A stretch of DNA of 64,000 bases from UBA4722 sp044221135 (GTDB lineage: Bacteria > Pseudomonadota > Gammaproteobacteria > DSM-16500), in contig JBGAPT010000006.1 in the NCBI GenBank assembly GCA_044221135.1, positions 20,068 through 84,067 on the forward strand, in the 5' to 3' direction. Below the pieces are notes generated by a model. It searched no databases, was not told the DNA's origin, and was given only the letters and a program-made list of their open reading frames with translations. The position numbers and the translations under genes were made by a program. Positions 27,017-35,870 of the stretch are shown piece by piece; positions within the stretch are counted from its first letter, which is position 1, and each line of letters opens with the position of its first letter.

Positions 27017-28193
27017 TTTCTGTGAGCTCCACTCTGTTTGAATCCTTTATTGTCGATGCGACCCAAGACTTTTTGATTAAGTCTTCTAATTCGCCATTTA
27101 CTTCATCTGCGGCTTGACGTACCCTATCTAATGTTTTTTTGTTGCCAGCATATTTTTCAACTTCATAAATTGACTGCATATCCATACCAATTTTTTTAAT
27201 AGCTTCACTATTAGGCATCATGGCTAGTTGTACATAGGTTCCATACAATTGCCTAATGGCTGCAACTAATTCTTTTGTTTTCTCGGAACCTTCATTCTTG
27301 GTTACAAGAAGACGAAGGAAGGCATATTCTTTTTGAGGCAATCTTGAAAGAACATCTTTTAGCATGCCAAAAAATTGTATGGTACTTGAAAAATCAAGCA
27401 TAGACGGAGGAATTGGAATTAGGAGAGAAGTTGCTGCATAGATTGCGTTAATGCTAATCATGCCCATGCTAGGAGGGCAGTCAATTATGATAATATCATA
27501 ATTTTCTTTAATAGTTTCAATGCCTTGCCTTAATATGTCGTAAAAAAAGAACGGCTTTCCTTCTGCTTGGGATTTGATATTTTTTACAGGAAGCTCAAAT
27601 TCTGCATTATATAAAGCAAGATTCGCTGGAATCAGGTCTAAGCCATCCCAATATGTTGGTCGAATGGCAGATGCAAGCGATACAGCTTCTCCCAGCAAAT
27701 AGGGCAAAAGAGTATTTTCATCATCTATATCATTATCGGGAATGTATCCAAAGCATTGGGTGCCGGAACCTTGGCTATCTGCATCAATGAATAAAACCTT
27801 GTAGCCTTGTAGGGCAAAATGATGGGCGGCATTTATGGCTGTTGTAGTTTTCCATACGCCCCCTTTAAAATTCGTAACAGCAATGACAGCCGGATCGGAT
27901 CCAGCAGGCCTAGAGGGTTTAGTGCCGAAATAAGTTCTTAAATAGTTAATATGGTTGAGTGTGTAAACACGACGTCCTGATGTCGTGTCGATTTCTGCAG
28001 GCCGTAGCTTATTTTCTTTTTCTAAATCAACAATAGTTTTGCGGGATCGCCCAGCCATTACACTAGCGTCATTGATGCCCCAAGTCCGTAATGTTTTTTG
28101 TGTCTCAGGATTAAACGCACGCTTTCTAAACACTTCGAGAGCTTTTGATCCATTTGTTTCAAATTTTTCAAAAATGTTAGATGCGTGTGACAT
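27009..28193 (-). CDS. parA: ParA partition ATPase, type Ia with N-terminal DNA-binding domain
   Basis: This 394-residue protein starts with a MerR-like helix-turn-helix (about residues 38-85), the mark of type Ia ParA proteins that repress their own promoter, as in P1 and F SopA. The deviant Walker A is NFKGGVWKTTTAIN (near residue 108), with the signature lysine; the aromatic residue before K is also seen in SopA (KGGVYKT). The Walker A' IIIIDCPPSMG follows near residue 235. An AAGGAAGC ribosome site precedes the ATG. Confidence 0.94.
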   Translation of the reverse strand: MSHASNIFEKFETNGSKALEVFRKRAFNPETQKTLRTWGINDASVMAGRSRKTIVDLEKENKLRPAEIDTTSGRRVYTLNHINYLRTYFGTKPSRPAGSDPAVIAVTNFKGGVWKTTTAINAAHHFALQGYKVLFIDADSQGSGTQCFGYIPDNDIDDENTLLPYLLGEAVSLASAIRPTYWDGLDLIPANLALYNAEFELPVKNIKSQAEGKPFFFYDILRQGIETIKENYDIIIIDCPPSMGMISINAIYAATSLLIPIPPSMLDFSSTIQFFGMLKDVLSRLPQKEYAFLRLLVTKNEGSEKTKELVAAIRQLYGTYVQLAMMPNSEAIKKIGMDMQSIYEVEKYAGNKKTLDRVRQAADEVNGELEDLIKKSWVASTIKDSNRVELTENV

Positions 28194-28253
28194 AATGCTT
28201 CCTTGGCTAAGGCTAAATTTTTCTAATTTTTAGCATACCCACCTAAATTTAGC
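28194..28253. promoter_or_regulatory. parAB promoter region with inverted repeats (possible operator or parS)
   Basis: GCTAAATTT at 28212-28220 is repeated in inverse at 28245-28253 (AAATTTAGC), with a third partial arm AATTTTTAGC at 28225-28234. They lie 19-60 bases upstream of parA, where a type Ia ParA binds its own promoter. A centromere role is possible but unproven. Confidence 0.45.
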
Positions 28254-28387
28254 AAGCACCTTCTTTTTTTGGGAGATTGCTTTTTTTATTAGACGCTAAG
28301 TGGTAGCATGAGACTTTAATGAGTGGTACACATGATAGGATGCTTCTAGACTATGATGATTGATACAAATGGGATTGTACTTTAGCT

Positions 28388-29818
28388 ATGTCTAATACAA
28401 AAATAAATCTGAAAGATATTGAAACTCTGATTCATCAAGGGGAATCTGATAGGTTAGAGTTCAAGAAGAGCACGGCCGAATTACATTCGGTTGGAAAAAC
28501 TTTATGTGGATTTTTAAATCGAAATGGCGGACAAGTCCTCATTGGTGTTACTGATAATAAACGTATCTTGGGACAAGATGTATCAGATCATACACGTCTA
28601 GAGATTTCTAACTGGATAAAAAAAATTGAACCCGCTCCTGTGATTGATATTAACTACATAGAGGTACCGAATTCAACGCGCCAAGTTATTTTATTGACCG
28701 CGTATCATGATGAATATGCCATTCCCTATATATTTGAAGGAAAAGCGTTTGAACGCATTGAAACAAGTACATCTTCGATGCCGCAAGAGCGATATCAACG
28801 CTTATTATTAGAAAGAACACAAAAAAATAGAGGATGGGAGGATGGTATAGCAAAAGAAGTCACGCTTGATGATTTAGACCACAGTGAAATAATCAAAACA
28901 ATCCAAGAAGGGGTGGCTAAAGGCCGTATACCTCCCACAAAAACAACGACTGATCCTTCAGAGGCGCTGGTTCGATTGCAATTAGTCCGTAACGGGCATT
29001 TTATTAATGCAGCAGTTGTTTTATTTTCTAAGGAACCGACGCGTTGGTTGCCACAATGTAAAATGCGTCTTGCAAGATTTCGTGGACAGGACAAACGAGA
29101 TTTTATTGATAATCGCCAAGTTGAAGGCAATGCTTTTCATTTGCTTGAAGAAGCCTTGATGTTTGCACAACGACATTTACCTATTGCTAGTAGGTTCGAG
29201 CCAGGGAAAATAGAGAGGATAGATGAGCCGCTTGTTCCAATAGACGCTTTGCGTGAAATTTTTGTGAATGCGATTTGTCATCGGAATTACCATGCTACGG
29301 GAGGTAGCATCAGTTGTGCTATCTATGATGATAAAATGGAAGTCTGGAACGATGGTTCTTTACCTGAAGGATTTCATTTTTCTGAGCTTTTATTTTTGCA
29401 TGAATCTAAACCAAGAAACCCGCGGATTGCCAGAGCCTTTTATTGTCGGAAATTATTTGATCACTGGGGTGGGGGGATTGAATTAGTTTCTAATCTTTCT
29501 CAGCAAGCAGGCAATCCAAAGCCTGAGTTTTTTGAACGAAGCGGAGGTTTTTGTGTACGCATTCCATTTAAACTGTCCATGGCGCCGCAGCAAATTAACA
29601 TATCTGCTGAGTCTCAGATAAGACTCAAACCTCGACAAAACGAGATTTTAGAATTATTAAAAAATCATACAATGTTGAGTGGTAGCGAGATACAAGCTAA
29701 GCTCTCTAAACATGTAACTCTTAGAACAATACAACTTGATTTATCTATCTTAAAGAAACATGGGCTAATTGAATCAGAAGGGAAGGGACCTGTCATTGTC
29801 TGGAAGTATAAGGGATGA
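28388..29818 (+). CDS. AlbA_2/Schlafen-type ATP-binding protein with C-terminal winged helix
   Basis: This 476-residue protein has three parts. The N-terminal AlbA_2 (Schlafen-like) domain includes ESDRLEFKKS and LNRNGGQVLIGVTDN (residues about 17-60). A GHKL-type ATPase domain follows (ALREIFVNAICHRNY, MEVWNDGSLPEG, HWGGGIELV). The C-terminus is a winged helix (SGSEIQAKLSKHVTLRTIQLDL). The family is common in mobile DNA and thought to be regulatory or defence-related. It is divergent from parA. An 11-bp repeat array lies just after its stop codon. Confidence 0.85.
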   Translation: MSNTKINLKDIETLIHQGESDRLEFKKSTAELHSVGKTLCGFLNRNGGQVLIGVTDNKRILGQDVSDHTRLEISNWIKKIEPAPVIDINYIEVPNSTRQVILLTAYHDEYAIPYIFEGKAFERIETSTSSMPQERYQRLLLERTQKNRGWEDGIAKEVTLDDLDHSEIIKTIQEGVAKGRIPPTKTTTDPSEALVRLQLVRNGHFINAAVVLFSKEPTRWLPQCKMRLARFRGQDKRDFIDNRQVEGNAFHLLEEALMFAQRHLPIASRFEPGKIERIDEPLVPIDALREIFVNAICHRNYHATGGSISCAIYDDKMEVWNDGSLPEGFHFSELLFLHESKPRNPRIARAFYCRKLFDHWGGGIELVSNLSQQAGNPKPEFFERSGGFCVRIPFKLSMAPQQINISAESQIRLKPRQNEILELLKNHTMLSGSEIQAKLSKHVTLRTIQLDLSILKKHGLIESEGKGPVIVWKYKG

Positions 29819-29831
29819 AATATAAGACAAA

Positions 29832-29875
29832 AATCGCGAAATAATCGCGAAATAATCGCGAAATAATCGCGAAAT
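29832..29875 (+). repeat. Four tandem 11-bp repeats with a TCGCGA core
   Basis: The unit AATCGCGAAAT occurs four times without spacers and a partial fifth begins after it. It lies 13 bases after the AlbA_2 gene stop. It could be a binding site for a regulator, an iteron-like element, or a slipped-strand expansion. Confidence 0.9.
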
Positions 29876-29948
29876 AATCATCATCAATAGTAAAATATGT
29901 TATTATTATCATCTAGTTACAATTGTCTCGTCGCTAAGAGCTTTTTGC

Positions 29949-30542
29949 ATGACAGATAGATTAAAAAGTAACCAAACAATTGATCAGGCTAATCTCGAGA
30001 GTCACTATTGGCTAAAAGTAGAGCTGATCGATTTCTGTAAAAAGCACAGTCTCTCCACGCTAGGTTTAAAACACGACCTTGAACATCGGATCGAAGTCTT
30101 TTTTTCTTCAGGCCATAAAATTAAACTGGTAGTCAATAAAAAAACTGGAAAACGAGATAGCCGGCAGCTAATGGCTCGTGATACGTTGGTAGTGAATTAT
30201 AATAATGATGCAGCCACAAGACAGTTTTTTGTAGAGCGCATAGGGCAGCATTTTCGTTTTAATGCGTATTTGCGCCAATTTACTAATCCGAGCAACATCC
30301 TCAAGGGGATGACATATGGTGATCTTATTGATGGGTGGTTAGCAGAAGAATCGCGACGAAATAATCCTGGTTATAGAGCGCCTATTGGAGATCAATTTAA
30401 GTATAACCAATTTATGAGAGATTTTTTTGCTAATGAAAAAGGAAAGATGAAGGCGGATGCAATTAAGGCATGGAAAATAGCGAAGACTTTGTCAGGCCCA
30501 AAAACGTATGTTAACTATAAAAAGGCACGCATCCCATGTTAG
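29949..30542 (+). CDS. SAP-like/DUF6434 domain protein
   Basis: This 197-residue protein has an N-terminal SAP-like helical motif (YWLKVELIDFCKKHSLSTLG), suggestive of DNA binding. The C-terminal half (FRFNAYLRQF, LTYGD-like MTYGDLIDGWLAEE, NQFMRDFFANEKG) matches the DUF6434 pattern as I recall it. Function is unknown. It overlaps the kinase-like gene by 7 bases, so the two form an operon. Confidence 0.75.
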   Translation: MTDRLKSNQTIDQANLESHYWLKVELIDFCKKHSLSTLGLKHDLEHRIEVFFSSGHKIKLVVNKKTGKRDSRQLMARDTLVVNYNNDAATRQFFVERIGQHFRFNAYLRQFTNPSNILKGMTYGDLIDGWLAEESRRNNPGYRAPIGDQFKYNQFMRDFFANEKGKMKADAIKAWKIAKTLSGPKTYVNYKKARIPC

Positions 30543-31777
30543 ATGAATCGATGGTGCATTATCGCGAAATGCTTGATGAAGCGACGCAACTCATGGCCAG
30601 GTATTTTCAAAAACCTGTTTATTTTTCGACAGTAACTCAGTTAAGCGAACCGGACAGACGTAATGTAGTATTGCGATTGTTAATTGATAATCCGACATCG
30701 AAAATGCCACAGACTTTAATTTTAAAGAAAAATGCGGTTGAGAAACAAATTTTTGATAAAGGGGAGGGTGAAACAGAAGTCGATCAGTTAACCCGCTTTG
30801 CGCATGATTGGGCTGGTATTGAATTTTTAACAGCGATAGGAAAGGATCATGCTCCGCATTTTTATGCTGGAAGCACAAAGCATCAATTTATATTAATTGA
30901 GGATTTAGGGCTTGAACATCCTAGTCTTGTTGGAGCATTGGCGCGGGCGCCATCTGCTGACAATGTTCAATGTGCCAAAGATGCTCTTGCTGCTTATATG
31001 CATAGATTAGGTAAAATGCATGCGGACACGGCAGGAAAGATGAAAGAATTTACTTCGATTTTAAAGCGGATTTATCCGCCAACGCTTCGATTTAATTTTA
31101 TTGCTGAATCAGATGGTGAGATTGCTTTAAGTCAATTTAAAAAATTGATTGGCCATGAAACGGAAGAAATAATTCAAGAAATACAATCAATCATAGCGTT
31201 TTCACAAGAAAACAGTGAATTTAAAGTGTTATTGCATGGCGATATTTGTCCTGATAATGTCTATTATCAGAAAAATGAAATACGTTTTATTGATTTTGAA
31301 TTTTCTGATTATGGCAATGCGCTTGTTGATGGGAACTATCTACGAATGTTTATGCCAAGCTGTTGGTGTGCTAAAGCAATTCCAGGGCCTTTAGTTAGTG
31401 AAATGGAATCTATATATCGAGAAGAATTAAAAAAAGGAGTTCCATCAGCGATAGATAATGAGGTTTATTATAAGCAACAAGCTTATGCATGTGGATATTG
31501 GTTGTTACGAACAATGAGGCAATTGCATGATATAGATTTGATAGAGCATGAATGGATTTGCCCAAGCGGCCCTGTAGATGCTGATTCTAAATGGGAACCT
31601 GGAAAAAATGCATTTCGGCCTAGAATTTTATCGAGATTGGAAACATTTGTCCTTTGCTCAAAAACAACAGGCCATCTGCCGCAGTTGTCTCAAGCATCAG
31701 CGCGATTACTTCTGTATTTAAGGAACATATGGCCAAATGTAAAAAACATGGATTTTTTCCCAGTTTTTAAAAAATGA
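30536..31777 (+). CDS. Aminoglycoside phosphotransferase-family kinase
   Basis: The 413-residue APH/choline-kinase fold is shown by the catalytic loop LLHGDICPDN (near residue 235) and the metal-binding IRFIDFEFSDYG (near residue 252). The N-lobe lysine lies in LILKKNAVEK. The substrate cannot be told; this family includes small-molecule kinases and antibiotic kinases. It overlaps the DUF6434 gene and is followed by a P-loop kinase remnant. Confidence 0.82.
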   Translation: MLDESMVHYREMLDEATQLMARYFQKPVYFSTVTQLSEPDRRNVVLRLLIDNPTSKMPQTLILKKNAVEKQIFDKGEGETEVDQLTRFAHDWAGIEFLTAIGKDHAPHFYAGSTKHQFILIEDLGLEHPSLVGALARAPSADNVQCAKDALAAYMHRLGKMHADTAGKMKEFTSILKRIYPPTLRFNFIAESDGEIALSQFKKLIGHETEEIIQEIQSIIAFSQENSEFKVLLHGDICPDNVYYQKNEIRFIDFEFSDYGNALVDGNYLRMFMPSCWCAKAIPGPLVSEMESIYREELKKGVPSAIDNEVYYKQQAYACGYWLLRTMRQLHDIDLIEHEWICPSGPVDADSKWEPGKNAFRPRILSRLETFVLCSKTTGHLPQLSQASARLLLYLRNIWPNVKNMDFFPVFKK

Positions 31778-31798
31778 TTTGAAATATGAAGAGCCGTA

Positions 31799-31900
31799 AT
31801 GATTGATCTCAATAAGTTAGGAAAGCGGATATGTATTATTGGCTGCAGCAATAGCGGCAAATCGACGCTTGCAGAAAATATCACGCAGGTAATGTTCTGA
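31799..31900 (+). pseudogene. Truncated P-loop kinase remnant
   Basis: A 33-codon frame begins with an adenylate-kinase-like P-loop (RICIIGCSNSGKSTLAENI) and then stops abruptly. Nothing in the next 130 bases continues the fold. It begins 21 bases after the APH-family gene, so it was probably the next gene of that operon before truncation. Confidence 0.6.
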
Positions 31901-32032
31901 TGCCCTGAAATGACAGATTACTTGAATTGTTATTTTCTGAATGTGATATTACCTCACATTGTATCGATATGGCAAGAATTACGGGCAAGGCATGCATCGG
32001 CTAAGAAAAAACCAATTAAGGTTTAAAATATT

Positions 32033-32548
32033 ATGAACAATAATCAATTAAAAGAATTTTATCAAACGGATGTTTTAAGATCTTTTCAAGATTTCATAAC
32101 TTCTAAATTTGAAAAAGACATGCTTTATTATGGTCGACGTGCCTGTGAAGATGCTCACCATATGGCAGACAGAATAAGTAACAATAAACAGTTAATAAAC
32201 GCACAGGCTTGTCATATAGTCCCCTATTCCAATAATCAGGTAAATGTAACTCAGAACTATTATAAAAATAACTTAGAAAAAAAGTGGCTTTGTTATGCCA
32301 TTGTAACTGCTGCAGCGAATGCAAAAAAACATGTGAAGGTAATTAAAGCAAGGGATCGAGAAAAATGGTTGCAAGATGAATATGATCCTGAAACTTCCTA
32401 TGGCGCGATTACAGTACTTAAGGACATCAGTCAAACAGCCTTATTCATTACTCTAGATGGGATAGAACATAATTTATCGGAAGCATTGATTAATGTAGTT
32501 ATGGGTTGGCCTCAAATAATAAATGAACTTGAAAAATGGTTATCTTAA
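32033..32548 (+). CDS. Hypothetical protein, 171 residues
   Basis: I do not recognise this gene. It is soluble, rich in Lys, Asn and Tyr, with no signal peptide. Segments such as YGRRACEDAHHMADRI and AIVTAAANAKKHVKV look helical. It ends about 118 bases before the left end of the tni transposon. Confidence concerns its being a real gene only. Confidence 0.55.
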   Translation: MNNNQLKEFYQTDVLRSFQDFITSKFEKDMLYYGRRACEDAHHMADRISNNKQLINAQACHIVPYSNNQVNVTQNYYKNNLEKKWLCYAIVTAAANAKKHVKVIKARDREKWLQDEYDPETSYGAITVLKDISQTALFITLDGIEHNLSEALINVVMGWPQIINELEKWLS

Positions 32549-32666
32549 ATTACATGGCACACATCAAGTGCATATCACCTAAACTTTTTAAAATTGGCTA
32601 AGTATTCTTATAAATTAGGGATATTGTTTTGTAACCTACTTTTATTAGTGCAATATCCTTGGATAT

Positions 32667-32693
32667 TGTCATTTTTGTTAGAGTAGTTCAAAA
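32667..32693 (+). repeat. Left terminal inverted repeat of the tni transposon
   Basis: It begins TGTCATTTTTG and ends TTCAAAA. Compared with the right end, it matches at 21 of 27 positions. It lies about 210 bases before the tniA start. Confidence 0.78.
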
Positions 32694-32901
32694 AACTGTG
32701 GAAGTCAATTTCAATTTTATTGTTGTTAATTACACTAAAATTCATAGATATTATCAATAAAAATAATTAATTATCTGCAATTTAATTGGAAAATCAGCTT
32801 AATCTTAATATTGAACAATATTATTTACATTCACGCCAATCAAGCTCATAATTGATTAAGAAGATTTCAAAAATAGCTAATTGAGGGAGAAGGTTTCAAA
32901 T

Positions 32902-34769
32902 ATGGATCGCACTTACTTTGAACTTTCCTTAAGGGATGGAGAATTGGTTGGCTACCATGAAAAAATTTGGGTTATTAAATCGCCTATTAGTCTTGAACAA
33001 GTCTTATTGGAAGATCCTTTGTCCGGGGAAAAAATAATCGCTCTAATTGCTGATCTGACATTACCTATTACCAGTAAAGATGAAATAGCGGAAGCTCAGA
33101 ATAAGCCCGATATCAGCACAATCCCAGAAGCTACTTGGCAGTTAGCATTACAACGCAGAGAAATAATCGAGCCATATTAGCAAAACAACCGCGTTATGTT
33201 TCTAGAGATATAAAAAACGCTAGTCAACAACTCAAACTTACTACTCGTCAGATTTATAATTTAATCCACAAGTATCAAATTTCTGGTTATCAACTGAGTT
33301 CGCTTATACCAGTATCGCCATCAGGCGGTCGCGGAGGTTCACGTTTGCCAAAAGGAGTCGAACAAATTATTCAAGACGTTATCACTGAGCTTTATTTGTC
33401 GTAGCAAAGAATTAAGGCCAGTCATATCATTGAAGAAATAAATCGTCGATGTCACATTTTAAAAATCTCAAAGCCTTCAGGCTACGCTGTTCGACACCGA
33501 CTAAAACAGTTACCTACTAAAGTTGTAATAAGTAAGCGTGATGGCAGCTCCGAAGCCAAGCAACAAACTGGATCATTTCCAGGGAAAACACCAGAGCCAG
33601 AATTACCATTAGCAATATTTCAAATGGATCATACATTAGTAGATATTATTATTGTAAATGCGCTTGATCGTAGACCAATCGGACGGCCTTATTTAACAGT
33701 GGCAATTGATGTTTACAGTAGATGTATAGCGGGATTTTGTCTAACACTAGAACCTCCTTCAGCTGTTTCGGTTGGATTGTGTCTTGCTCATGCTGTACAT
33801 GATAAAAATTCTTGGTTAATACAGCGAAATATAACAAGTAGCTGGCCCATATGGGGAAAACCGGAATCTATTGTTGTAGATAATGCGGCTGAATTTCATA
33901 GTGAAGCTTTAAAAAGAGGTTGTGAATATCATGGTATCTGTATTAAATTTCGTCCGCCAGGGCAGCCGCATTGGGGTGGAGTAATCGAACGATTAATTGG
34001 AACTTTAATGCAACTGATACATCAATTGCCTGGTACAACTTTTTCAAATATTGAAGAGCGAGGAAATTATAATGCAGAAAAGTCAGCAGCATTGACATTA
34101 GAAGAGTTAGAACGTTGGCTTACTATTGCAATTGTTGATTATTATCATCAAAAACCACATGGTAGTTTACTTAAGCCACCCATTGAACAATATCACTTAG
34201 GAATTTTTGGGAAAGACAAAATAGCTGGAAAAGGATATGCGCCGCGTTTACAAAATCATAAAAGTTTTCTTGTTGATTTTCTTCCAATTGCTCGGAGACA
34301 GTTGCGACCCCAAGGACTTGTTTTGGATCACATTACTTATTTTAGCAACAGCATCTCACCTTTGATTGCTGAACGACATCGATATGGTTCTCTAATCGTG
34401 CGACGTGATCCTCGTGATTTAAGTCGAGTTTATTTACTAGATCCTCGCAGTCAAACCTATTTAGAAATTTCTTATCGTCATTTAGCAAGACCAACAATTA
34501 CTTTATGGGAACATCGTCAAGCTCGACAATGGTTACAAGAGCAGGGAAGAGCCAGTGTTGATGAAGAAAAAATATTTTTAGCTATTGAGCAAATGAGAGA
34601 TATAGCAAAAAAAGCTACTAAAACAAATAAACGTGCACGACGTGATGAGGCACGTAGAGAGCAAAATAAAAAAGAAGGTATTCAAGAAAATAGCCTGTCA
34701 GATGATCAACAACAGCCCAAGCAGATGCGTCAGGTTCCACCTAAACCATTTGAGGATATCGAGGTGTAG
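32902..34769 (+). pseudogene. tniA: TniA-type DDE transposase, disrupted by one frameshift and one nonsense codon
   Basis: The frame starts at ATG 32902, with GGGAGAAGG upstream. It is shifted near 33172, where one base appears lost (EIIEP then ILAKQPRY in the next frame), and has an in-frame TAG at 33402-33404. The remainder is intact to 34769. The catalytic DDE residues are visible in FQMDHTLVDI, VVDNAAEFHSE and GGVIERLIG. The C-terminal part has the beta-barrel and basic tail of TniA/MuA-like transposases. It would be about 620 residues if repaired. It overlaps nothing and precedes tniB by 2 bases. Confidence 0.85.
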
Positions 34770-34771
34770 CT

Positions 34772-35701
34772 ATGGATAATGGATTAGAACACCTGTTGGA
34801 GCGTGTTAGACCAATTGCAAAAGATAAAGATGAGGAAAGAATACAATATATTCGTTCTGAACATTGGATTGGTTATGGTCATGCGACTAAGGCTATCATG
34901 GAACTTGAAGAGCTTCTAAAGCATCCCAAACGATTACGGATGCCCAATATGCTAATTATCGGGCATACAAATAATGGGAAGAGTAAGTTAATCCAGCGTT
35001 TTTGGAATTTGTATCCTCCTCTTCGTTATGTGGCTAACCCATGCGAACCAGTAAATTGTGGATTCTATAAAATATTGCCCGTGATACATTTACAGATGCC
35101 ACCAAATCTTGACATAAAACGTTTTTATACAATGATTATGGATTATTTAGGATTTGAAGCAACAAGGACGCTGCGTACAGCAACTTTGGAAGTAGCCGTA
35201 TTAAATCGATTAGCAGAAGCGCATGTCGGCATGTTGGTAATAGATGAAATACATAATATTCTTGCTGGACGACACGATCAGCAACGAGAATTTCTTAATG
35301 TATTGCGTTTTCTGGGTAATGAACTTAAAATTCCAATCGTCGGAGTTGGCACAAGAGATGCTTATTTAGCAATACGCAGTGATCCACAATTAGAAAATAG
35401 GTTTCAACCTTTTATTTTACCGCTTTGGGAAGAAGATCAAGAATTTTATTCATTATTAGCGAGTTATACTGCTTTGTTACCTTTGCGAAATCCTTCTTCT
35501 ATTACGCAACAAGCAGAAGCTCGTTTTATTTTGCAAAGAACGGAAGGAATATTAGGTGAAATTTCCACTCTACTTAGTCGAGCTGCTGAGCTCGCCATAT
35601 TGACCGGTCGTGAAAAAATTGATGAATCAATACTTGAAAATACAAAATACCATTCTCCGACTGAGCGAAGACAAAAGATGGAGCAGAAATTGGGATTCTA
35701 A
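34772..35701 (+). CDS. tniB: TniB transposition ATPase
   Basis: This 309-residue AAA+ ATPase of the TniB/TnsC group has Walker A GHTNNGKSKLI (near residue 64), Walker B MLVIDEIHNIL (near residue 152) and a sensor-like GVGTRDAYLAI. It partners TniA in target selection. The frame is intact although tniA is broken. It ends 104 bases before the right end repeat. Confidence 0.9.
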   Translation: MDNGLEHLLERVRPIAKDKDEERIQYIRSEHWIGYGHATKAIMELEELLKHPKRLRMPNMLIIGHTNNGKSKLIQRFWNLYPPLRYVANPCEPVNCGFYKILPVIHLQMPPNLDIKRFYTMIMDYLGFEATRTLRTATLEVAVLNRLAEAHVGMLVIDEIHNILAGRHDQQREFLNVLRFLGNELKIPIVGVGTRDAYLAIRSDPQLENRFQPFILPLWEEDQEFYSLLASYTALLPLRNPSSITQQAEARFILQRTEGILGEISTLLSRAAELAILTGREKIDESILENTKYHSPTERRQKMEQKLGF

Positions 35702-35804
35702 TTACGAATTATTGAGTTAATGCGTACGATCCAAACCCTCTGCGCCAAGTGGCAGTACTCTTTTAAAACTTTGCTGGAAATCCTTCATTTTCTTTAGGAT
35801 CTTA

Positions 35805-35831
35805 TTTTGAAATCCTCTTCCAAAAGCGACA
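35805..35831 (+). repeat. Right terminal inverted repeat of the tni transposon
   Basis: It reads TTTTGAAATCC at its inner edge and ends AAAGCGACA at the outer edge, the inverse of TGTCGC. It lies 40 bases before the end of the lipase gene. Confidence 0.78.
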
Positions 35832-35870
35832 AACTCACTTGAAAATGCGGATTAATGCCTTATAGCATGA

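Larger units (their letters stand above)
32667..35831 (+). mobile_element. Minimal Tn5053/Tn402-like tniAB transposon
   Basis: The element is bounded by 27-bp imperfect inverted repeats that both start TGTC (21 of 27 positions match). It contains only tniA (broken) and tniB, with no tniQ, resolvase or passenger gene. Flanking 5-mers are GATAT and AACTC, so no target duplication remains. A related but diverged end lies outside at 40075-40101. It is 3165 bp and probably immobile on its own because tniA is disrupted. Confidence 0.8.

Noticed and set aside
29832..29875. Possible CRISPR array
   Set aside because: The units are only 11 bp and directly adjacent, with no spacers and no cas genes.
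32662..35836. Target-site duplication of the tni transposon
   Set aside because: The flanking five bases (GATAT and AACTC) differ, so none can be claimed.
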